Positions 1-6,441 of a stretch of DNA of 7,251 nt are shown one piece after another. The stretch lies in assembly GCA_963582685.1 (NCBI GenBank), contig CAUZSM010000092.1, forward strand, positions 1-7,251, in the 5' to 3' direction. A program made the translations under genes and the position numbers. This DNA comes from CAUZSM01 sp963582685 (GTDB lineage Archaea > Thermoplasmatota > Poseidoniia > Poseidoniales > Thalassarchaeaceae). Every line of letters begins with the position of its first letter. The first letter of the stretch is position 1. The notes below the pieces were generated by a model that saw nothing but the letters and a program-made list of their open reading frames with translations, was not told where the DNA came from and did no database searches.

Positions 1-57
1 ACCTCAACCTCTGATGAGCCCGCATCTGAGACAGTCGAGGTAGAAGACAACGAGTGA
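1..57 (+). CDS. 3' end of an unidentified gene with acidic C-terminal tail (partial)
   Basis: Frame 1 is open from the first base to a TGA at 55-57 and gives 18 residues ending in SETVEVEDNE. The peptide is very rich in Asp, Glu, Ser and Thr, which suits a disordered acidic tail at the end of a soluble or membrane protein. The stop lies one base from the stop codon of the convergent tatC gene (59-61). This tight convergent packing supports a real gene end rather than a chance frame. The rest of the gene is outside the window, so the function cannot be judged. Because it adjoins tatC it might encode another Tat component, but nothing in the visible residues shows that. Confidence 0.5.
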   Translation, partial: TSTSDEPASETVEVEDNE

Positions 58-58
58 G

Positions 59-859
59 TCAGTCTCCATGAGGCAGTACTCTGTCTGCAATCAGTGAGAC
101 CTCAAACAGCACAATCATCGGCACCGCAATCAACGCGAGAGAAAGCGGATCGGGTGGCGACAAGAAGGCACCGATGACAATTGACCCGAACCAGATGTGT
201 TTTCTGTATGACGAGAGCATTTCTCTACTTGCAATACCACCTCGCAACAGCAGAAGCACCACCAGCGGCACTTCGAAAGACAGCATACTCCCCAAAGCGA
301 GAGATGCGAGGAATCCAATCCAAGATTGCAGTTGCCAAGTTGGAGTCAGTCCCGCCGAGGCAGCATCTGCTTGTAGGTAAGTGAGTAGGAATGGAATCAG
401 CACATGCCAAGCATAGAGCAGACCCAAAGTTGCAAGTCCTAGCGCAATGGCGAGCAGTCCGAGGATTTTTCTGAGCACTCCAGAAGTCAGTGGTGGCATA
501 CTGAATTCACCCATTGCCTCGCGAACCACCTCTGAGCGGGAACCGAGGCGAACGGCATCGGTGAGCAGGGCCAGCACCACGAGGAAGATGCCGAGGTTGC
601 TCGCTACGTGCAATCGCAGTAACACTGCTTCCAATGGGTGGAGTAACACGACTTGTACGTCATTTGGTAACAGGTTGGGTTGCGCTACAGCCCAACTGAT
701 TAGTTCGCCTGCCAATGGATATCCAACGACGAGAGCGAATATGAAAAGGCCAGCCAACAGCCTCGCCCTGTTGCGAATATGGCTGCCGAGGCTGCGGAAC
801 AAACGGAAGCCGGGGCCATCGAGCAGCGATTCAAGGTCTAGGCCATCATCTCCCGCCAC
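59..859 (-). CDS. tatC: Sec-independent (twin-arginine) protein translocase subunit TatC, divergent
   Basis: TatC is the membrane receptor of the Tat system, which exports folded proteins bearing twin-arginine signal peptides. The 266-residue product has about six hydrophobic segments (near residues 33-51, 83-100, 132-158, 178-205, 221-235 and 239-256), matching the family topology and usual length of about 250. The C-terminal half is the most diagnostic: FEVPLV at 195-200, then a loop and SPPDPLSLALIAVP at 234-247, followed by FEVSLI at 252-257. These match the TatC pattern of FExPxVL followed by TPPDPxSQ...PxxxLYEISI. The N-terminal half is degenerate: the usual HLxELRxR motif appears as LGSHIRNR (24-31), with His in place of the conserved Glu, and the FxxPGLxxxER loop is not recognisable. 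The start is a GTG at 859, with an in-frame stop two codons upstream. It is the last gene of the minus-strand block, 60 bp after the preceding stop. Family assignment is firm; normal activity is inferred. Confidence 0.9.
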   Translation of the reverse strand: MAGDDGLDLESLLDGPGFRLFRSLGSHIRNRARLLAGLFIFALVVGYPLAGELISWAVAQPNLLPNDVQVVLLHPLEAVLLRLHVASNLGIFLVVLALLTDAVRLGSRSEVVREAMGEFSMPPLTSGVLRKILGLLAIALGLATLGLLYAWHVLIPFLLTYLQADAASAGLTPTWQLQSWIGFLASLALGSMLSFEVPLVVLLLLRGGIASREMLSSYRKHIWFGSIVIGAFLSPPDPLSLALIAVPMIVLFEVSLIADRVLPHGD

Positions 860-896
860 GTCTTAGCCCCCGGTTCAATCGGTGTGTGGTGTCTTC

Positions 897-915
897 TTGG
901 CTCCTTCGGAGCCAA
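897..915. repeat. Perfect 8-bp stem hairpin after the membrane-protein stop codon
   Basis: TTGGCTCC (897-904), a 3-base loop, then GGAGCCAA (908-915) form a perfect inverted repeat. On the minus strand it begins 4 bases after the stop codon (922-920) of the upstream gene and ends about 37 bases before the tatC GTG. No T-tract follows on either strand, so it is not a typical intrinsic terminator. It could be an RNA structure that stabilises a 3' end, a processing site, or an attenuator between the two genes. The structure is seen directly; its role is inferred. Confidence 0.5.
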
Positions 916-919
916 CGAC

Positions 920-2254
920 TCAAGGAATCTTAGGCAATGCAGGCGGGGCTCGCCTGCTGCCGGAGCCGCCTGAACCGGGTAGTGGTGGCAAGCCTCCACT
1001 TGATGGTGCAGCACTTACGACGGGAGTGGAGATTGCAATAGTTGGGGAATCGTCTTCCTCCTCATCGAATAGGTCATCCACCAATATCGCCGTGGCAGAG
1101 AGGATTGGTGGTTCCTCGACAGCCCATGCTGGCCTTGGCGCCTCTGGCTCGGGTAACTCTGTACTCTTTACTGGCCTGCCCAACAGTAGCCAGTCGCCCT
1201 GCTCTTGCGACCATTCTGCCATGGGGGGTAGCCCACGTGGCCTTACTGGTATGGCTCCACTTTGTACTGTGTGAAGTCGCTGTGGTGGTGGAGCTTGCTC
1301 GACAGTGTCTGCCTGAACAGAATCTCCCTTGCTGGATGGTAGAACTGATTCGACAGTCCCGGAAACAAATTGGGTGACGGTTGATGCAGTATCGCTGACA
1401 CCTTTTGCTGCTCCCTTCGCTACACTGGTAGCCTTGGCCGCTTGTCGCTTGGCGAAGTCAGAAATCTCAGAAAGTGACGGCAGTTTGGACTTCTTCTCTT
1501 CAACCGGCTCATCTTCGATGTGGAAATTAACGAAATCGCTCTCGATGCCAAGTTCTTCCGCCTTGTCACCTTCTGCCTTGGCCTCCTCTGCCGCTGCACT
1601 CACCATGGCTTCTGTACTCTCATCACCAACTATGGTGGTGAATCGGCTGTCAATGGTTGGAGAATAGTCCCCAACATTCGCTGCTTTCTCAGCCTTGGCA
1701 GCAGCAGAAGCAGCAACATCCGCCGCGCTTGCAACAGCAATTGCTTCCATCTCACCAAGCGCTTTGCTGACGACATTGGTATCGATGGAATCGATATCAC
1801 CGATGACCGAATCAATGATTGAAGCAGTATTGTCGTCACCAGTTCCCTTTGTGTTGGCGATCGCGACACTCATCTCCAACAATTCCCGCTCGTCATCGAT
1901 GTTGCGGTTCTCAATGTTGCCAAACACGGGCCGCTTCCTCAAGCAGTATACTGCAGCAATTGTCAGCGGCAGAGCAACAGCCAGCATAGCCAATTCCTGA
2001 CCGGTAATTGCGCCCGCATCGGACCATACTGGTTTGGGCGACCCACCGAGAAACTTGTCCTGAATGAAGAACCACAAATGGAACTTGACTCCCATGCCAC
2101 CATTGTGGAACGGAATAGCAGGGAATAGACCGAGCATACTGTTGATTAGGAGCCCCAACCAAACGGGTATGGCTACAATCAGTGAGCCAAGTCCTGTGCG
2201 AGGATAGTAGCGTTCCACGTCGTCACCCGGGTACCCTCGATAGACGATGTGCAT
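920..2254 (-). CDS. Two-pass membrane protein with long acidic, Ala- and Pro-rich C-terminal tail; function unknown
   Basis: I do not recognise a named family. Starting at ATG 2254 the product is 444 residues. Two hydrophobic segments lie near residues 22-48 and 82-104. Between them is a short region with aromatic and Gly residues (HLWFFIQDKFLGG, 59-71), and a basic LRKRP follows the second, which suggests the tail is cytoplasmic. The rest is low complexity: an acidic part (115-165), an Ala-rich helical part (165-235), a Lys/Ala/Ser/Thr/Val amphipathic helix (about 255-305), a Pro-rich linker with a distinctive EWSQEQGDWLLLGRP segment (347-361), a very acidic DDLFDEEEDD (393-402), and a Gly/Pro/Arg end. 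This resembles a membrane-anchored scaffold, but that is inference. The frame stays open up to 2386, overlapping the end of the GTPase gene. I prefer ATG 2254 because the extra residues look like unselected sequence and the start then falls after the 2319-2317 stop. The first hydrophobic segment resembles that of the partial gene at 7132. Confidence 0.75.
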   Translation of the reverse strand: MHIVYRGYPGDDVERYYPRTGLGSLIVAIPVWLGLLINSMLGLFPAIPFHNGGMGVKFHLWFFIQDKFLGGSPKPVWSDAGAITGQELAMLAVALPLTIAAVYCLRKRPVFGNIENRNIDDERELLEMSVAIANTKGTGDDNTASIIDSVIGDIDSIDTNVVSKALGEMEAIAVASAADVAASAAAKAEKAANVGDYSPTIDSRFTTIVGDESTEAMVSAAAEEAKAEGDKAEELGIESDFVNFHIEDEPVEEKKSKLPSLSEISDFAKRQAAKATSVAKGAAKGVSDTASTVTQFVSGTVESVLPSSKGDSVQADTVEQAPPPQRLHTVQSGAIPVRPRGLPPMAEWSQEQGDWLLLGRPVKSTELPEPEAPRPAWAVEEPPILSATAILVDDLFDEEEDDSPTIAISTPVVSAAPSSGGLPPLPGSGGSGSRRAPPALPKIP

Positions 2255-2290
2255 TTCAATATGTCCGACGGCTAAGTCAGCCAATATCTT

Positions 2291-2305
2291 CAGACCATAG
2301 GTCTG
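2291..2305. repeat. Small perfect inverted repeat between the GTPase and membrane-protein genes
   Basis: CAGACC, a 3-base spacer (ATA on the + strand), then GGTCTG make a perfect 6-bp stem in the 62-bp gap between the GTPase stop (2319-2317) and the ATG at 2254. No T-run follows it, so terminator function is doubtful. It may be a protein-binding site or an RNA hairpin. An inverted repeat this short can occur by chance. Confidence 0.3.
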
Positions 2306-2316
2306 TATTGTGCATT

Positions 2317-3432
2317 TCAGCGTTTGAGAATGATTGAGAGCAAATCCCCATCTTTCAGCAGATGGTCCTTGCCGACGCGCTGCCAATCAAACTTGGCGCT
2401 TGGGCCAGTAACTCTGCCGAATCGGAACTTCCTGACGAAATCTCGGTGCAAGGTTGCGCATACATCTTCGACGGTGCTGTCATTCTTGACAATAAGTGGC
2501 TCAACAAGGTCGGCCTCTTGGCCCTGTGGCTTAAGGAAGATCGACATGAATCCCAAGTTGTCGTACAACCAGTCCTTCATCCCCTCAACTCCCATGCCGG
2601 TGAAGGCAGAAATCGGCAGCACTGGCCAGCCTTCTGGAAGCACATCGACAATCTTCTGGAAATCTTCCTCGGTGGCCAAATCCATCTTGTTGATTACCAC
2701 CACTGCCTCACCGTATTTTCGGTTGTCAGCCAGAGTGTCGACGATGTGGTCGGCTGTGGCATTGATTCGCATGGTGACATGGGCGCTGACGTATCCATAC
2801 GTTCGGATGATATCTTGAATCTCAGGTACGGTCAGATGGGTCTGTTCAACGGTTGAGCGGACAATGATTCCACCCCGATTCGTTCGTTTGATGAAAACCG
2901 GTGGCTTTTCTTCGTTGAGTCGCATTCCAGCCTTTTCCAATTCTCGGTGGAGTATGCCGAAATGCTTGGTTTGGAAAGGGTCGAGAATGTACAGTACCAT
3001 GTCAGAAGTCCGAACGACCCCGAGAATCTCCCTGCCTCGACCCTTGCCTTCGGATGCGCCTTTGATAAGACCGGGCAGGTCGAGAATCTGGATTTTTGCA
3101 CCCCGGTGCTCGAGCACCCCGGGAATACAGGTCAAAGTGGTGAATGCGTAAGCACCGGTTTCAGAATCTTTGCCGGTGAGTTTAGCGATCAGAGTGGATT
3201 TTCCCACACTGGGAAATCCGACCAATGCGACGGTGCCATCGCCTGATTTCTTGACTTCGAATCCCGCCGCGGGACCGCTTGACTTGGAGTGAGCCTGCGC
3301 CTTTTCCTGCTTGGCTTTGAGAGCGGCGATTTTCGCCTTTAATTTGCCGAGGTGGTGCATGGTGGCCTTATTCTTCTGAGTCTTGTCAATCTCAGTCTGA
3401 ATCTCGGTAATCTGCTCATTGATTGTTGCCAC
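2317..3432 (-). CDS. drg: DRG/OBG-family GTP-binding protein with TGS domain
   Basis: DRG proteins are conserved GTPases of archaea and eukaryotes that associate with ribosomes and are linked to translation. From GTG 3432 the product is 371 residues, the usual size of archaeal DRG. Residues 1-50 are a Lys/Gln-rich helical hairpin, probably for RNA or ribosome contact. The G domain follows: G1 GFPSVGKST (72-80), the switch region around TTLTCIPG (98-105), G3 DLPGLIKGA (118-126), G4 NKMD (248-251) and G5 SAF (275-277). The insertion between G3 and G4 (about 168-222) contains the KRTNRGGI stretch characteristic of DRG. A TGS domain covers about 295-371 and ends in GDLLSIILKR. All nucleotide-binding motifs look intact. 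A second GTG lies at 3441, but GGAGGTG (3445-3439) sits 6 bases upstream of GTG 3432, so the latter is preferred. It lies about 70 bp downstream of the polymerase gene on the same strand. Confidence 0.96.
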   Translation of the reverse strand: MATINEQITEIQTEIDKTQKNKATMHHLGKLKAKIAALKAKQEKAQAHSKSSGPAAGFEVKKSGDGTVALVGFPSVGKSTLIAKLTGKDSETGAYAFTTLTCIPGVLEHRGAKIQILDLPGLIKGASEGKGRGREILGVVRTSDMVLYILDPFQTKHFGILHRELEKAGMRLNEEKPPVFIKRTNRGGIIVRSTVEQTHLTVPEIQDIIRTYGYVSAHVTMRINATADHIVDTLADNRKYGEAVVVINKMDLATEEDFQKIVDVLPEGWPVLPISAFTGMGVEGMKDWLYDNLGFMSIFLKPQGQEADLVEPLIVKNDSTVEDVCATLHRDFVRKFRFGRVTGPSAKFDWQRVGKDHLLKDGDLLSIILKR

Positions 3433-3438
3433 GCCTTC

Positions 3439-3445
3439 CACCTCC
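3439..3445 (-). promoter_or_regulatory. Shine-Dalgarno site that selects the drg start
   Basis: On the minus strand the sequence reads GGAGGTG, then six bases, then GTG at 3432-3430. This is a near-perfect complement to the CCUCC end of archaeal 16S rRNA at ideal spacing. The upstream GTG at 3441 overlaps this site and has no equivalent site before it. The element therefore argues for initiation at 3432. Most other starts in this minus-strand block lack so clear a site. Confidence 0.7.
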
Positions 3446-3501
3446 GATTCGCCGTGCTGTTCAAGCCCTCTCGCTAGTGGGTGCGCACAGCCAGTGGTTC
3501 T

Positions 3502-4677
3502 TCAATCCGGTGTATCCCATTCTGTGGCCCAATGTGAACTATCTGACCCCTCATCGGCATAGGCGAAGGCTTCCAAGGTCGCTTGGCGATTCGGTGGCGC
3601 ATCGAGGTCGCCAACGCGGAATCCGATGAGCCGCACTGGTCGCGATGTATCGTACACATCGGTCAGCAATCCATCAGCCAAGCGCCGAAATACCTCCTCA
3701 TCATCCATCGCTACCGGCAGGGAGCGAGCGTGGTTGAGCGTCTCGAAGCCCCTGTATCGAAGTTTGACTTCCAGAACTCTCGCAGCGATTCCCAGTTCCA
3801 TCAGTTTCGCTACCACTCTCGTCACCAATTCTCGTAGTCGTTCCAACACGACATCCGGGTTGATGACATCTCGGTTGAAAGTGCGCTCTTTTCCGATGGA
3901 TTTTCGACTTCTGATTGGGCTGACTTCATCTGATGAATATCCATCCAGTATTCGCGCTAAACTCCGCCCACGTCTTTCTCCAAGTATCCGTGATAGCCCT
4001 GACTCGCCTTCGACGATTGCATCTTCCAGAATGTAGATTCCAGATTCTGCCAGATCCTGTGCCGACTTTGGTCCGATACCTGGAACGGCACGGGTATCCT
4101 GTGGAGAGAAGAACTCGGTCAGTGATTCAGGGCGGGCGACATAGATGCCGTTCGGTTTGTTGTATTCGCTTGACATCTTGGCTGCGACCCGGGTTGGTCC
4201 AACACCGAATGATGCGGTGAGGCCGATATCATCGAAGATGGCTTTCTGCATCCTGCGAGCCAGCGCCTCGGCTAGGTCCCAATCGCTTTCACACGCCTCG
4301 GTGACATCCAGATATGCCTCGTCAACGCCAGCAGGCTCGAATTGGTCTGCTTCGGCTGCGAGGATTCGCATCACTCGCCTGCTGGCGCGTCGGTACAGGT
4401 TGAATCGGCCTCGCCGATACAGGGCTGGGCCCAATGGAGGCGCGGGGCAGCGCCGCCAAGCCTCTGAAATCGGCATGGCGGAGCGAATCCCGAATTCGCG
4501 CGCGGCGTAATTGCAGGTGGATACCACGCCGCGCCCCTGTCCACTACTCGGGTCTGAGCCGATAATCAGCGGCACACTAGGGTCGAGGTCATCGTGAATG
4601 GTCTCGACAGCGGCGAAGAAAGCATCGAGGTCGCAGTGGATTAGTATCCGTCCGCCTTGATGCACCATGGCCGGCAT
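3502..4677 (-). CDS. dinB: DNA polymerase IV, Y-family translesion polymerase (DinB/Dpo4 type)
   Basis: Y-family polymerases copy past damaged template bases at low fidelity. Numbered from ATG 4677 (391 residues), the palm metal ligands are in CDLDAFFAAVE (15-25: Asp16 and the backbone of residue 17) and VDEAYLDVT (118-126: Asp119, Glu120). Phe21 occupies the steric-gate position that excludes ribonucleotides, as in E. coli DinB. Fingers residues CNYAAREFGIRSAMP (55-69) and the ASFGVGPTRVAAKMSS motif (155-170) are conserved. A helix-hairpin-helix PGIGPKSAQDL lies at 199-209, and the little finger begins with KSIGKERTF (259-267). Near the C-terminus, QATLEAFA (365-372) resembles a PCNA-binding PIP box with the last aromatic replaced by Ala. 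The start is uncertain: a TTG at 4695 and an ATG at 4668 are in frame, none has a clear ribosome site, and the conserved core begins about 9 residues after ATG 4677. It lies 52 bp (or 34 bp from TTG) after the lipoprotein stop. No repressor site is visible. Confidence 0.95.
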   Translation of the reverse strand: MPAMVHQGGRILIHCDLDAFFAAVETIHDDLDPSVPLIIGSDPSSGQGRGVVSTCNYAAREFGIRSAMPISEAWRRCPAPPLGPALYRRGRFNLYRRASRRVMRILAAEADQFEPAGVDEAYLDVTEACESDWDLAEALARRMQKAIFDDIGLTASFGVGPTRVAAKMSSEYNKPNGIYVARPESLTEFFSPQDTRAVPGIGPKSAQDLAESGIYILEDAIVEGESGLSRILGERRGRSLARILDGYSSDEVSPIRSRKSIGKERTFNRDVINPDVVLERLRELVTRVVAKLMELGIAARVLEVKLRYRGFETLNHARSLPVAMDDEEVFRRLADGLLTDVYDTSRPVRLIGFRVGDLDAPPNRQATLEAFAYADEGSDSSHWATEWDTPD

Positions 4678-4729
4678 CGCCACGAGATGGCTCAAGAACT
4701 CTCGGTAGTGTCAAGCGGTGGTTTAGGTG

Positions 4730-5575
4730 TCAACTCAAGGTCACGGTTTGCGTACCGACAACGGTGTAACCGTCGTACATAACGTAGATGTTCACGGTGC
4801 AGCTGACTCCAGCAGCGCCACAGATCTCAGTTCCGGACTCGTGCAGCTGGATGAACTCGTTGGTTTCCCAAACGCCGCTGTCGCTACCGTCCTGAGTAAT
4901 CGAGCATTCCTGCCCACTCTGAACACTGCAGTCGTACAAGTTATCGCCCACTTCCAACTTCAACGTCACGAACGCCCAGTTCAGTGAGGTGCCTGCCTGA
5001 GCCCATCGAATCTTGATTAGAGTGTCATCTGTGTCAGCACTAATCGCTCCGCTTGCGTCCTCGGCAACGTAGATGTTACCTGTTCCGTAAGAATCATCGG
5101 TCTCGGTAATTGTTAATATTTCTGAAGAAGCCCAAGCGCCATCATCATCTACGGCCCCGAAAACGATGTTCGCAATTACATTTTCCTGAACAAAGGATAA
5201 TGCGCTTGCGGGTACGGTGATGGTGTAATAGTCAGTAGCGTCAGTGACAACCATGTCGATAGTCCCATCTAGATTCCAATCCCATCCTGCGTTGGTGATT
5301 GAGCCATCCCAGTCGGTCATCGCGTGATGCACGAATAAATCAACGGATACGATTTGATCCGTTGCGGGGTGATAATTCACGATTAAGAGTTCAGCCCCGA
5401 CAGCAATGATGGGAGGTAAATTCGGAGTCGAGTTGTTGTAGTAATTGTTGATAACGGTCGTACCACTATCTTCAGCATCGCCCTCGTTACCACTTGTTGT
5501 TGTTCCGCCAAGACACCCCATTAGGAGTATCAGGCTCATCATTAGCACGTAGATGTTCTTTGATGGATTACCCAT
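4730..5575 (-). CDS. Secreted lipoprotein with PKD-like and pilin-like beta domains, function unknown
   Basis: The 281-residue product starts at ATG 5575 with a short basic N-terminus, a hydrophobic stretch (8-20) and a lipobox LLMGC. Cys21 is the predicted lipid-anchored residue, so the mature protein would sit on the outer face of the membrane. A low-complexity linker (22-55) contains VINNYYNNST (41-50). Residues about 56-157 form an Asp-rich beta region with DWDGSI (88-93), WDWNLDGTID (98-107) and VDDDGAW (142-148), reminiscent of PKD-like extracellular repeats. The C-terminal part (about 164-281) has NIYV, LNWAFVTLKL (198-207) and two close Cys pairs (216/224 and 252/259), which could form disulfides. 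That part resembles archaeal pilin- or archaellin-like beta domains, but this is an impression from pattern only. It is the first gene of the minus-strand block and faces the divergent region. A role in binding or adhesion at the cell surface is inference. Confidence 0.85.
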   Translation of the reverse strand: MGNPSKNIYVLMMSLILLMGCLGGTTTSGNEGDAEDSGTTVINNYYNNSTPNLPPIIAVGAELLIVNYHPATDQIVSVDLFVHHAMTDWDGSITNAGWDWNLDGTIDMVVTDATDYYTITVPASALSFVQENVIANIVFGAVDDDGAWASSEILTITETDDSYGTGNIYVAEDASGAISADTDDTLIKIRWAQAGTSLNWAFVTLKLEVGDNLYDCSVQSGQECSITQDGSDSGVWETNEFIQLHESGTEICGAAGVSCTVNIYVMYDGYTVVGTQTVTLS

Positions 5576-5698
5576 GGCACTCGTTTGTTCAGACAGACGA
5601 TTATTCTAACGCATTCACAGAATGCGCATATTTGCTGCTTGGGGGGACCGTGCGAAGGCTGATGGGTAACGAGTCCTGCCGTTTAGACGGGGAAAACA
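5576..5698. promoter_or_regulatory. Divergent promoter region
   Basis: This 123-bp region separates the minus-strand lipoprotein gene from the + strand gene at 5699, so promoters for both directions must lie here or overlap the genes. An AT-rich TTAGAATAA on the minus strand (5609-5601) lies about 26-34 bases before the lipoprotein ATG, suiting a TATA-like box with a very short leader. On the + strand CATATTTG (5627-5634) is the best TATA-like candidate for the rightward gene and would give a leader of roughly 40 bases. A weak GGGGA (5690-5694 area) precedes ATG 5699. Boxes are assigned by eye. Confidence 0.5.
5610..5626. repeat. 17-bp inverted repeat, candidate operator in the divergent region
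   Basis: CGCATTC (5610-5616), spacer ACA, then GAATGCG (5620-5626) form a perfect 7-bp inverted repeat. It lies exactly between the two TATA-like stretches (5601-5609 and 5627-5634). A dimeric regulator bound here could affect transcription in both directions. It could also be a chance hairpin. The symmetry is seen directly; operator function is inferred. Confidence 0.45.
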
Positions 5699-6424
5699 AT
5701 GGCCTCGGTCGATCTTGTCGCCCGCCTCGTCGAAACGGATGCTTTTTCCCGGCTTGCCTCGATGCAAATCGAGCAGTTGCTATCTGGTGTCAAGGATGGA
5801 AGCATCAGGGCCACGCGCCCACAGCCGGTGAACTTCCTCGAGCGTATCTTCGATATCGACGCAGAGGCGGAGTTCCTCGATTGGGCTGACACCAATATCG
5901 GAGGGGTTCCTGATGGAACATTCCTCGAAACTCTACAGAATGCGGTCAGCAGCGGAGAACTCGACAAAACAAATGCGGCCGATGGTCTGCGATTGCTCAG
6001 TGAATTAGCTTCACCGGGCTCATTCCGCTGCTGGGAGGGTCGGATGATGCTGTATCTCGATGTCATGTTAGAGCGAAGTATCGCAGACGTCGACGACTTG
6101 TATTCCGACGAAACTTGGGCAGAAGCCGCCACCGCATCCGAAAACTGGGACCCAGTCACATACTCAGAGGAGGTAGTAATCGCATGGATGAAGCAGAGGG
6201 AGGACCTTGGCGAGACCATGGAAGCAGCAGAAGATGCGCGAATCCTCCCGACCATGGAGGCACACCAGGCTTTCTCAGAGCGTTTGAGCCGTACACTCAT
6301 CGCCGTGCGCGAAAGTGAGCAGCGATTCCTGTTGGTCGGCCGCGACTGGACAGACTCATCGAATTGGGGGCAGGGTGAATGGAACCTCGGTCACCTCATC
6401 GAGGCCGGCCTGCCCGAGCACTGA
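5699..6424 (+). CDS. Uncharacterised acidic, mostly helical cytoplasmic protein
   Basis: I do not recognise this family. The 241-residue product has no signal peptide and no membrane segment. It is strongly acidic and looks mainly alpha-helical (for example 3-32, 54-62, 74-82, 91-103, 113-128 and 152-170). Tryptophans are scattered in W-x-acidic contexts (Trp62, 112, 140, 150, 163, 217, 223 and 228), and the last third ends in a compact DWTDSSNWGQGEWNLGHL segment (216-233) that could be a conserved terminal motif. ATG 5699 is chosen because it is the first ATG in frame, and a weak purine-rich GGGGA lies just upstream. The gene is probably the first of a rightward transcript with the NadM-like gene, 29 bp downstream. 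That pairing hints at a shared process but does not establish one. A minus-strand frame over most of the same DNA (6300-5683) is judged a shadow because its translation is Ser/Arg-rich and featureless. Confidence 0.8.
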   Translation: MASVDLVARLVETDAFSRLASMQIEQLLSGVKDGSIRATRPQPVNFLERIFDIDAEAEFLDWADTNIGGVPDGTFLETLQNAVSSGELDKTNAADGLRLLSELASPGSFRCWEGRMMLYLDVMLERSIADVDDLYSDETWAEAATASENWDPVTYSEEVVIAWMKQREDLGETMEAAEDARILPTMEAHQAFSERLSRTLIAVRESEQRFLLVGRDWTDSSNWGQGEWNLGHLIEAGLPEH

Positions 6425-6441
6425 TGGAGCGGATTATTCTC

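Noticed and set aside
447..866. 139-codon + strand open frame opposite tatC
   Set aside because: It is Ser/Arg/Thr-rich, the usual product of reading opposite a hydrophobic membrane protein, and has no motif.
1680..1745. Repeated GCA/GCAG-like triplets suggesting a tandem repeat
   Set aside because: The pattern follows from an Ala-rich protein segment and shows no exact repeat unit or regular period.
2255..2386. Upstream extension of the membrane-protein gene overlapping the drg end
   Set aside because: The added residues overlap the TGS-domain coding DNA and look random. ATG 2254 falls just after the drg stop and gives a normal gene boundary.
2324..2856. Two + strand open frames of about 164 codons over the drg gene
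   Set aside because: They lie wholly within a well-supported GTPase gene with intact motifs, and their translations show no domain pattern.
3105..3118. 14-bp perfect palindrome GGTGCTCGAGCACC
   Set aside because: It lies inside the drg coding sequence over ordinary codons (the VLEH region) and has no positional link to a gene boundary. Chance is the simplest explanation.
5683..6300. 205-codon open frame on the minus strand opposite the gene at 5699
   Set aside because: Its translation is Ser/Arg-rich with no recognisable motif. The + strand frame has better composition, a sensible start and a close downstream partner.
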